This document shows, one piece after another, positions 44,292 to 51,386 of a stretch of DNA of 64,000 bases. The DNA comes from PALSA-894 sp034669145 (lineage in GTDB: Bacteria; Pseudomonadota; Alphaproteobacteria; Rhizobiales; Xanthobacteraceae), in assembly GCA_034669145.1 (NCBI GenBank), contig JAXDNY010000060.1:49784-113783 (forward strand), in the 5' to 3' direction. The translations under genes and the position numbers were made by a program. The notes below the pieces were generated by a model, which had not been told where the DNA came from, made no database searches, and saw only the letters and a program-made list of their open reading frames with translations. Position 1 is the first letter of the stretch. Each line of letters starts with the position of its first letter.

Positions 44292-45485
44292 ATGCCCCTC
44301 GACACCGCCGCCGCCGTCTCGCGCCTCATGCGCTTCCTCGCCATCGAAGGCGTCACCGGCCAGGAGGCTGCGATCGGGCGCGAGATCGCGGCGGCGCTGA
44401 AAGAAGCCGGCGTGCCGGCGAGTGCGATCTTCCTCGACGACGCCAACACGCGCATCCCGCTGCCGACGCAGACCGGCAACCTCATCGTCCACCTGCCCGG
44501 CAACGGTACCCTGCACAACCAGCCGCCGCTGATGTTCATGACGCACATGGACACCGTGCCGCTGTGCGCCGGCGCGCAGCCGAAGCTCCAGGGCCGCAAG
44601 ATCGTCAACAGCGCGAAGACCGCACTCGGCGGCGACAACCGCACCGGCTGCGGCGTGCTGGTCACGCTCGCGGCCGAGCTTGCCAAACAGAAGCTCGATC
44701 ATCCGCCGCTCACGCTCCTCTTCTGCGTGCGCGAGGAAAGCGGGCTGTACGGCGCGCGCCACGTCGATCCCGCCGATCTCGGTCACCCCAAGATGGCGTT
44801 CAACTATGACGGTGGCTCCGCCTCCAACGTGATCGTGGGCGCGGTGGGCGCCGACCGCTGGGAGGTCGAGATCTTCGGCCGTGCCTCGCATGCGGGCGTC
44901 GCGCCGGAGCGCGGCATCAGTTCGACGATGATCCTCGCGCTCGCGCTCGCCGACCTGAAGAAGGGCGGCTGGTTCGGCAAGGTGGTGAAAGGCAAGAAGC
45001 AGGGCACCAGCAATGTCGGGCCGGTGACCGGCGGCGAAGGCCGGCCCGCCGGCGACGCCACCAATGTGGTGACCGATTACGTGCATGTGCGCGGCGAAAG
45101 CCGCAGTCACGACGCGAGGTTCTTCCATGAGATCACCGCCGCCTACAAGGCGGCGTTCGAGAAGGCCGCGAAGGCCGTGAAGAACAGCGAGGGCAAATCC
45201 GGGCGCGTCAAGTTCAAGACGCAGACCGACTATCACCCGTTCCGCATGAAGGACTCAGCTCCGGTGGTGCAGCGCGCCGCGGCCGCGGTCGCGGCGGGCG
45301 GAGGTGTGCCCACCATCCGCACGGCGAACGGCGGGCTCGACGCCAACTGGATGGTGCGTCACGGCATCCCGACCGTCACCTTCGGGGCCGGCCAGAACGA
45401 GGTGCACACCATCGACGAGTGGATCAATCTCGATGAGTACGAGCGGGCGTGTGAGCTGGCGGTGCGGCTGGCGACGATGGGGTGA
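44292..45485 (+). CDS. M20-family PepT-like aminopeptidase
   Basis: 397 residues. Metal and catalytic motifs: MTHMDTVPLC (His-x-Asp), GGDNRTGCG (bridging Asp), REESGLYGARH (catalytic Glu then metal Glu), NYDGG, and a late His in VHTIDEWINLDEYERA. The dimerisation lid includes IFGRASHAGVAPERGISS. Length and motifs resemble tripeptide aminopeptidase (PepT) and related di-zinc exopeptidases of the cytosol. Exact specificity is unknown. The start at 44292 is chosen because the fold begins immediately. It is not obviously linked to the lactonase upstream, since a repeat lies between them. Confidence 0.83.
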   Translation: MPLDTAAAVSRLMRFLAIEGVTGQEAAIGREIAAALKEAGVPASAIFLDDANTRIPLPTQTGNLIVHLPGNGTLHNQPPLMFMTHMDTVPLCAGAQPKLQGRKIVNSAKTALGGDNRTGCGVLVTLAAELAKQKLDHPPLTLLFCVREESGLYGARHVDPADLGHPKMAFNYDGGSASNVIVGAVGADRWEVEIFGRASHAGVAPERGISSTMILALALADLKKGGWFGKVVKGKKQGTSNVGPVTGGEGRPAGDATNVVTDYVHVRGESRSHDARFFHEITAAYKAAFEKAAKAVKNSEGKSGRVKFKTQTDYHPFRMKDSAPVVQRAAAAVAAGGGVPTIRTANGGLDANWMVRHGIPTVTFGAGQNEVHTIDEWINLDEYERACELAVRLATMG

Positions 45486-45547
45486 ACTGGGCGGTCTGCT
45501 ATGTGATCTCGAGGGTTGTCTATCGGGAAATGGCGCGTTTGGCCCGA

Positions 45548-46162
45548 TCAAAAGGTCGGGCACTTAAGATCGTTCAACCGCAAGGACATTTCAGCCATTA
45601 GCAGAATCAAGTCACCGAGCCCCAGTTCTCCATTTTCAAACGGGTCCCGATCATTGTCTGCTGCGGAGTATGTCCGGATACCCCAGGACACTGTTTCATT
45701 CTTGTTCCGGATGCGAATGTTGTTGTGGCTTATTGCGTCCCTGACAATCGATGCGAAGCATAATTCAGTTGGCCATCTGTAACGATCTTTGTGGATGTTC
45801 TGGTGCATCCAGTTTTTGTGCCGTTCAAAGAACTCGACAAAGTGGGGGAAGAGGAGAGCCCGGGCAGCACTGCTAAGCTTTCCCGGATCTGGTGCGTTAG
45901 TACCATCCGCGATTTCAAGATGGAAGGATGGCGGTTCTTCATAGATCCATTGCTGGAAGGCAAGCGTTGAGCACGGTAGTTTGACCAACAAGAATGGCTT
46001 CGCTAGGCAGACAAAAGGAGCTTGGCCCTTTGTAGGAGCCGCCACACCACAAACGGTGGCGGCCGAGATTGCGATGGCCGACGTCACAAATACGATGCTG
46101 TGTAAGCTGGCGAACAGTCGGTCACCCGGCTTCAAGATAAAGATGCAAGGTCCTTCGATCAT
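45548..46162 (-). CDS. Orphan protein with N-terminal hydrophobic segment and R-x4-H C-terminal domain
   Basis: 204 residues from Met 46162; codons upstream fall in a repeat, and no strong ribosome site is seen. A hydrophobic stretch (IVFVTSAIAISAATVCGVAA, about 18-37) may be a membrane anchor. The C-terminal half is soluble: WPTELCFASIVRDAISHNNIRIRNK contains Arg-x4-His (RDAISH), the spacing of HEPN-type RNases, and LGLGDLILLMAEMSLRLNDL ends it. Similar helical orphan proteins carry R-x4-H with unknown function. Local GC and codon use are lower than in neighbours, suggesting acquisition by transfer. Function is unknown; the HEPN idea is a motif-level guess. Confidence 0.5.
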   Translation of the reverse strand: MIEGPCIFILKPGDRLFASLHSIVFVTSAIAISAATVCGVAAPTKGQAPFVCLAKPFLLVKLPCSTLAFQQWIYEEPPSFHLEIADGTNAPDPGKLSSAARALLFPHFVEFFERHKNWMHQNIHKDRYRWPTELCFASIVRDAISHNNIRIRNKNETVSWGIRTYSAADNDRDPFENGELGLGDLILLMAEMSLRLNDLKCPTF

Positions 46163-46182
46163 GTGTCGTCCATGGAGCAAGC

Positions 46183-46212
46183 GTAGGGCGGGCAAAGCGA
46201 AGCGTGCCCGCC
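46183..46212. repeat. Repeat family F, copy 1
   Basis: GTAGGGCGGGCAAAGCGAAG followed by CGTGCCCGCC: one arm of a dispersed palindrome with the inverted core GGCGGGCA / TGCCCGCC. It lies between the two orphan genes. Confidence 0.7.
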
Positions 46213-46240
46213 ATCATCAAATGCGCGCAGTGCGAAATTT

Positions 46241-46792
46241 CTAGAGGTAGTTGGAGCTCTTGCGCCAAGCGATGACATCGAAATGAACAGGATGAATCCG
46301 CTCCTTTTTTGCAATTCGCTTGACCGCGTCCTGATATTCTTTGTTGGTTTGGCCATCTACGGAAATCACTGTTTTCCATCTCGGCAAAGATACCTTGCTC
46401 GGACCAAGATTTCTTGTCACCCGAATTAGCTCTTTGGCTACGTGACTATCGAGCGGCACTTCCAGTGCTCCCTCAATCCGGCCAAGCCGATACGTCTTAC
46501 GGAGATGAACGTTGTACGTGGCGTCGCGCAGAAAAATGTTGAGGAACTTGCGTGCGGCACCCCAATGCTTGGCCCCCTCCGGCAAAGCTCGGACCAACCG
46601 AAGAGTTAGATTGTCAAGCAGTCGAGTGTAGTTTTTCCCGCTAGAACCGACGTGTTTGAGGTCAACTTTGGACAAGAATTCTCTTGCAGCTCTAACTGTG
46701 CCCTTCGGTCCCATTTTTCGCGCAGCCGATGGCGTTACGGCGGCGCTGGCTATCCGCTGCTGCAGTATTTTTGAAAACTGCTTGTGATTCAT
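46241..46792 (-). CDS. Conserved hypothetical protein of unknown function
   Basis: 183 residues from the ATG at 46792; a TTG start seven codons earlier is less likely. Lys/Arg-rich and helical, with no signal peptide or membrane segment. Recognisable patches are GAKHWGAARKFLNIFLRDATYNVHLRKTYRL, EVPLDSHVAKEL and PVHFDVIAWR, which I associate with a widespread uncharacterised family. Its base composition is clearly lower in GC than the rest of the window, and the gene lies next to repeats, so horizontal gain is likely. No neighbour suggests a partner except the orphan gene just downstream, also on the minus strand. No function is offered. Confidence 0.55.
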   Translation of the reverse strand: MNHKQFSKILQQRIASAAVTPSAARKMGPKGTVRAAREFLSKVDLKHVGSSGKNYTRLLDNLTLRLVRALPEGAKHWGAARKFLNIFLRDATYNVHLRKTYRLGRIEGALEVPLDSHVAKELIRVTRNLGPSKVSLPRWKTVISVDGQTNKEYQDAVKRIAKKERIHPVHFDVIAWRKSSNYL

Positions 46793-46814
46793 TCGACTCT
46801 TCGTCAGCACCAAA

Positions 46815-46869
46815 GGTGGGCAAGCGCTTTGCCCCCGCGTGGGCTTCGCTTCCGCTCAGCCCACCCTAC
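46815..46869. repeat. Repeat family F, copy 2 (diverged)
   Basis: On the minus strand it reads GTAGGGTGGGCTGAGCGGAAGC.. and ends GCTTGCCCACC (shown here in pieces), with inverted ends GGTGGGC / GCCCACC, matching the family F layout with many changes. Confidence 0.55.
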
Positions 46870-46949
46870 AGCCTACGCGCCCGCGCGCCTCGAAATGAAC
46901 ACATTCCAGTATATTGACTATATCCTCCTCTTCTGCCATATAGTCCTTA

Positions 46950-47000
46950 CCCTGTCCCATCCAAGGGAAGTCTCGCGAACGTCACGAGGCTGGGACAGGG
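46950..47000. other. Ten-base perfect inverted repeat with 31-base loop
   Basis: CCCTGTCCCA (46950-46959) pairs with TGGGACAGGG (46991-47000). The loop itself contains CTCG..CGAG. The pair sits at the junction of the AT-rich tract and the GC-rich block and could be a structured RNA element or the end of a mobile element remnant. Confidence 0.45.
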
Positions 47001-47419
47001 GGCGGTGGCCGGATGTCGGGGTGCAAAGACGTACACCCCGCGCCCTGCAGCCGAAGCCGTACGGTCCCGGCGCGCCAGCCGCGCGTCACGGGGCATTGGG
47101 TGGCTGCACCCGAAGGCGATGCCCATCGCCGGCGTGCAGCCGAAGGCCCTACAGCGGTGGATAGGCCCCGACTTGGGCCTGAAAGGTCAGTCCACCGGGG
47201 GTCGTGCGGAGCAGGCTTCAAACATCGCGCGCGGGACGCCGGAGAGTTGGCGGACTTGCGGAGTTACCGAAGGCGCCTGAGCGCCGCGAGGCGATCAGGC
47301 CCGCGGGTCCGTCGAGGACCCGGCGTCCCGCGCGCTCCCTCTCCTTTTCGGGCGCGCTCCTTTCAAAACTCGGACGCACAACGCGCCGCGAGAACGCGGG
47401 CGGCTGTCCGCTTTCTTTC

Positions 47420-47577
47420 CCCTCTCCCGCTTGCGGGAGAGGGTGGGCGATCCGAACGCAGTGAGGATCGGCCGGGAGAGGGCTCTTCGAAAATGGACGA
47501 CAATGCAGACTTCCCTCTCCCGCCTTCGCTCGGCTATCGCCTCCGCTCAGGCACCCTCTCCCGCAAGCGGGAGAGGG
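47420..47577. repeat. Palindromic repeat family E, copy 1
   Basis: CCCTCTCCCGC-TTGCGGGAGAGGG (47420-47443) and CCCTCTCCCGCAAGCGGGAGAGGG-type palindrome (47554-47577), each given in pieces, with a GGCCGGGAGAGGG arm and a CCCTCTCCCGCC arm between them. Confidence 0.8.
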
Positions 47578-47719
47578 GAAGCAAGCGGGCGGCACCACGT
47601 GCGCGCCACTTACCAAATCAGGCAAACTCCCTTTCAAATCCACATTTTCGGTCTATTGTCGCAAAACTGTCATGCGCCGCGCGCCTTGAGTCGGCGCGAG
47701 AAGGAGTGTTGAGCCGATA

Positions 47720-49414
47720 ATGTCCGGCACCGAGCTGTTCGCCACGTTCCTCGGCAGTGTCGCGCTCCTGTTGTGGGGCGTGCGCATGGTGCGCACCGGC
47801 ATGACGCGCGCGTTCGGCTCGCAGCTCCGCCGCGCGATCTCGACCTACGCGCGCACGCGCATCGGCGGCTTCATCGCCGGCGTCGGCATCACGGGAATTC
47901 TGCAAAGCTCGACCGCGACCACCATGCTGCTCGCCTCGTTTGCGGCGCGCGGCCTGATCGCGCTGCCGATCGCGCTCGCCGTGGTGCTCGGCGCCGATGT
48001 CGGTTCGGCCATCGTCGCGCAGGTGTTTTCGCTCGATGTGAAATGGCTGTGGACCGTGCTGGTCGCGCTCGGCGTGCTGGTGTTCATGCCGACGGAAGCC
48101 GACCGCGCGCGCGGCGTCGCGCGCATCTTCATCGGGCTCGGCCTCATGCTGCTCGCGCTCGTGCACATCGGGCTCGCGGCGGCGCCGCTCAAGGACTCCG
48201 CGCTGTTCCGCTCGCTGCTGACCGGGCTCGCGGGCGAGCCGGTACTCGGTTTCCTCGCCGCGACCGCGGTCGCGTGGCTGGTGCATTCGAGCCTGTCGGT
48301 CGTACTGCTGGTGATGGCGCTTGCAGCCGCACAGGCGTTGCCTGTGCCGCTGGCCTTGGCGCTCGTCCTCGGCGCGAACGTCGGCGGCGCGCTGGCGCCG
48401 TACCTCACGCTCTCCAGCCTTGCGCCGGCCGGGCGCCGCGTGCCGCTCGGCAATCTGATCATGCGCGCCGCGGTCGCGCTCCCTGTCCTCTTTTTGGTCA
48501 CGCCGATCGCCGCGTGGCTGGCCATGATCGAGCCCGATCCGGGGCGCATCGCGATCAACTTCCATACCGCGTTCAATCTGGCGGTCGCCGCCGTGTTCCT
48601 GCCCGCGGTCGCGCTGGTTGCGACGCTTGCGGCGCGGCTGCTTCCGGACCTGCCGCAAACCGCCACGTCGAACGAGCCGAAGCACCTCGATCCGACCGTG
48701 CTCGACACGCCCTCGGAGGCGCTCGGTTGCGCCATGCGCGAGACGCTGCACATGGGCGACCGCGTCGCCGACATGCTGCGCCAGGCGCTGGTCGCGTTCG
48801 AGAAGTCCGATCAGAAATTCGTGAAGGAAGTGGAGAAATCCGACAACGTCGTCGATGCGCTGCACGAAGCGATCAAGCTCTACATGGTCAAGCTCTCGAA
48901 GGCCGAGATGACCGACGAGGAAAGCCAGCGCTATGTCGAGATCATCACCTTCACGACAAACCTCGAGCACGTCGGCGACATCATCGACAAGAACCTGATG
49001 GAATTGGCCACCAAGAAGATCAAGAACCGCTACGCGTTCTCCGCCGAAGGCCTCGACGAGATCCGCCATTTCCATGCGCGCGTGATGGACAATATGCGGC
49101 TTGCCTTCAACGTGTTCGCGACGCGCGACGTCACGATGGCGCGCCGCCTGCTCGCCGAAAAGGCGATGACGCGCACCGCGGAGCTGGCGGCAGCCGACAG
49201 CCATTTTGGGCGGCTGCGCGAGGGCCGGCTGGAATCGCTCGAGACCAGCGCGATCCATCTCGACGTGATGCGCGATTTGAAGCGCATCAACGGGCATCTG
49301 ACCTCGGTCGCCTATCCGATCCTGGAGGTCGCGGGCGAGTTGCGCGACAGCCGCCTGCGCGAGCGCGAGGCGGGCGCCGAGCCGGTGCCGAACGGCAAGC
49401 CGGTGGTGTCGTAG
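47720..49414 (+). CDS. Na+/phosphate cotransporter family protein with C-terminal PhoU-like domain
   Basis: 564 residues. The membrane half (about 1-320) has the two inverted NptA repeats, with GILQSSTATTMLLASFAARG (about 58-77) as the first QSS motif and AWLVHSSLSVVLLVMAL (about 186) as the second, where HSS replaces QSS. The C-terminal cytosolic part (about 340-545) is a helical PhoU-like bundle (ETLHMGDRVADMLRQALVAF, ITFTTNLEHVGDIIDKNLMEL). Such proteins move phosphate with sodium; many act in low-affinity uptake or export. It is monocistronic, with a GGAG site some distance before the ATG. A link to phosphate from PhnA is only functional, not positional. Confidence 0.88.
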   Translation: MSGTELFATFLGSVALLLWGVRMVRTGMTRAFGSQLRRAISTYARTRIGGFIAGVGITGILQSSTATTMLLASFAARGLIALPIALAVVLGADVGSAIVAQVFSLDVKWLWTVLVALGVLVFMPTEADRARGVARIFIGLGLMLLALVHIGLAAAPLKDSALFRSLLTGLAGEPVLGFLAATAVAWLVHSSLSVVLLVMALAAAQALPVPLALALVLGANVGGALAPYLTLSSLAPAGRRVPLGNLIMRAAVALPVLFLVTPIAAWLAMIEPDPGRIAINFHTAFNLAVAAVFLPAVALVATLAARLLPDLPQTATSNEPKHLDPTVLDTPSEALGCAMRETLHMGDRVADMLRQALVAFEKSDQKFVKEVEKSDNVVDALHEAIKLYMVKLSKAEMTDEESQRYVEIITFTTNLEHVGDIIDKNLMELATKKIKNRYAFSAEGLDEIRHFHARVMDNMRLAFNVFATRDVTMARRLLAEKAMTRTAELAAADSHFGRLREGRLESLETSAIHLDVMRDLKRINGHLTSVAYPILEVAGELRDSRLREREAGAEPVPNGKPVVS

Positions 49415-49435
49415 GGCGATCCCGGGCGGCTTGAC

Positions 49436-50491
49436 CTAGCGCGGCGGCGCAATCGAGAGCGGCGCGTTTTGCTGTGTCGGCCGGCGTGGGGCTGATTTCT
49501 TCTGTGCTGCCGGGGGCGTTTCAGTCTGCACCGGCGGGACCGCCGTCTCCGCGGCGGGCGCTGCGGCCTCCTGCGCGGGCGCAGCGGGGCGATCCTTCGC
49601 GGCGGGTGCCGGCGTCGCGCGCTGCGGCGGTTCCTCGGTCATGATGCTCACGGGCGGGATCGAAGCGGCCGAGGGCAGCTCATATTTGTCAGGTATCGGG
49701 GCGCGGGTTAACCCGCTCGGCGTTATCGTGGATGCCGGCGCGCTCACGGAGGATCCGGCGGTCTGCGGTGCGGCCGGTTGCGGTGCTGACCACGCAGCGG
49801 TGTAACGCGCTACGTTGGCGTCGAAGGTCCTGTTACGGATGTTGTCCGCAAGCCGCGCCGGATCGGCGAACAGCGAAAGGGCCTCGCAGCGCTGCACCGT
49901 GCAGCCGTCGCGCCGCACCAGAATGTCGGCGGCGAGCCCGAACGGGTCCTCCTGCAGCGAGCGTTCCAGCGCCACGACCGCATCATCGAACTGCGGCGTG
50001 CGCGGCCCGCTGTAGTGGCGCGCTGCCTTCATCGCATCGAGCCGGGAGGCGGTGTAGATGCCGGCGGATGAGATCGCTCCCGGCGAGGCGAACAGCGATT
50101 GCGCGCAGGACGCTTGCAGCGCTTCGGCGCCGCGTTCGAGGCAGGCGAGTGGGCCGCTCGCGATCGCCTGAGTGCGCAACGCGGCGATGCGCTCTTCGAT
50201 CGCGCGGCGCTGTTCGACCATGCCAAGGTAGACCGCGAGCCAAGCCGCGCTGCCGACGAACGCGGCGAGCGCAATAAATCCAAACGTGAAGCGCACGCCG
50301 CGCCGCCCATAAGGCCCGACCGCGAGCGCGACGACGAGCGCTAGCGCCGCGACCGCTAGGCCGGCGAGGAGTATCAGCAGGTGGTACGAAATTTCAGGCA
50401 ATCCGCGCCTCAGTACACGAGCCCCGCCGGCATCTAGCCGTCCGGCGGCCGTTTCGGCAAATCCGATGACCCTACATTCGGGGCAAATCAT
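49436..50491 (-). CDS. Membrane protein with long Pro/Ala-rich C-terminal tail, unknown function
   Basis: Up to 351 residues. The Met start at 50491 is uncertain; a TTG about 30 codons later (LPEISYHLL) may be the true start. Two helices follow (YHLLILLAGLAVAALALVVALAVG and FTFGFIALAAFVGSAAWLAVYLG), then a soluble domain with six Cys (CLERG, SCAQS, GCTVQRCEAL), probably outside the cytoplasm, and about 130 residues of low-complexity Pro/Ala/Thr sequence. I recognise no family. It lies downstream of the DMT transporter on the same strand, 40 bases away, and may belong to that operon. Confidence 0.6.
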   Translation of the reverse strand: MICPECRVIGFAETAAGRLDAGGARVLRRGLPEISYHLLILLAGLAVAALALVVALAVGPYGRRGVRFTFGFIALAAFVGSAAWLAVYLGMVEQRRAIEERIAALRTQAIASGPLACLERGAEALQASCAQSLFASPGAISSAGIYTASRLDAMKAARHYSGPRTPQFDDAVVALERSLQEDPFGLAADILVRRDGCTVQRCEALSLFADPARLADNIRNRTFDANVARYTAAWSAPQPAAPQTAGSSVSAPASTITPSGLTRAPIPDKYELPSAASIPPVSIMTEEPPQRATPAPAAKDRPAAPAQEAAAPAAETAVPPVQTETPPAAQKKSAPRRPTQQNAPLSIAPPR

Positions 50492-50531
50492 GACCGCGGC
50501 GCGTAACGGTGCGGAACTTCGCCCCGATGCG

Positions 50532-51377
50532 TCACTGCAACCGGATCAGCGCGATCCCAAGCACGATCAGCATCGCGGCGGCGATACGCAGCGGCCGCAA
50601 AGGCTCTTTGAGAAAGACGACCGCGATCGCAGTACCGAACAGCACGCTGGTCTCGCGCAGCGCCGCCACAAGCGCGATCGGCGCGACGGTCATGGCCCAG
50701 ATCACGATCCAATAGGCGACAAGCGACAGCACGCCGCCGATCAAGCCGCTTTTCCAGAAGCGCGCCATCGCGGGGATCGAGCTGGTGCCGCGCCACGCGA
50801 TCGCGATGGCGGTGATGAACGCACCGTCGATCACGAACAGCCACAGCGCATAGCCGTGCGCGTTGCCGGCGGTGCGCGCCCCGATGCCGTCGACCAGCGA
50901 GTAGCAGCAGATCGTCACCGCGGTGAACAGCGCAAAGCCGACGGCGCGGCGATTGAGGTGCGCGAGATCGCTGCCGCCGCGCATCGAGAGCAGAAACACG
51001 CCGCTGGTCAATCCGATAATGCCGGCCCAACCGATGAGGCTGAAGTTCTCGCCGACCAGAAGCGCGCCGCCGGCAGCCGTCATCAGCGGCGCGGTGCCGC
51101 GCGCGATCGGGTAGACCTGCCCCATGTCGCCGGAGCGGTAGGCGCCCGCGAGCCCGATGTAGTAGCCGACGTGCGTGATCACCGAGGCGATCAGCCACGG
51201 CCAGGCGGCGAGCGGCGGCACCGGCACGAAGAACAGCAACGGCAACGAAACGATCCCAGCCAGCGCCGCGATCAGCACGATGGCGAGGAACGGATCGAGT
51301 CTGATTTTGATCAGCGCGTTCCACGACGCATGGAACGCGGCGGCGACCAAAACGATACCGAAAACGAACGGGTCCAT
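50532..51377 (-). CDS. DMT-superfamily (EamA-type) transporter
   Basis: 281 residues with ten helices in two EamA halves (about 1-135 and 145-280). FGIVLVAAAFHASWNALIKIR opens the protein and REGTxxLFGTAIAVVFLKEPLRPLRI-like sequence (written RETSVLFGTAIAVVFLKEP) closes the second half, as in drug/metabolite exporters. The ligand is unknown; amino acids and small amines are typical. The start lies nine bases after the stop of the dimethylglycine-dehydrogenase-like gene, so they are likely one transcript, suggesting export or import of a related metabolite. Confidence 0.82.
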   Translation of the reverse strand: MDPFVFGIVLVAAAFHASWNALIKIRLDPFLAIVLIAALAGIVSLPLLFFVPVPPLAAWPWLIASVITHVGYYIGLAGAYRSGDMGQVYPIARGTAPLMTAAGGALLVGENFSLIGWAGIIGLTSGVFLLSMRGGSDLAHLNRRAVGFALFTAVTICCYSLVDGIGARTAGNAHGYALWLFVIDGAFITAIAIAWRGTSSIPAMARFWKSGLIGGVLSLVAYWIVIWAMTVAPIALVAALRETSVLFGTAIAVVFLKEPLRPLRIAAAMLIVLGIALIRLQ

Positions 51378-51386
51378 CCTTGCGGC

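Larger units (their letters stand above)
46793..47719. other. 927-base region without a supported gene: repeats plus structured GC-rich sequence
   Basis: The region begins with a family F arm, then an AT-rich tract, a 10-base inverted repeat, about 400 bases of GC-rich sequence open in several frames on both strands, and finally family E palindromes. Frames that stay open run straight through the palindromes, so they are judged non-coding. Confidence 0.55.

Noticed and set aside
47013..47720. 235-codon frame in the repeat-rich gap before the Na/Pi gene
   Set aside because: It translates straight through family E palindromes and lacks a ribosome site or recognisable domain; it is better explained as non-coding.
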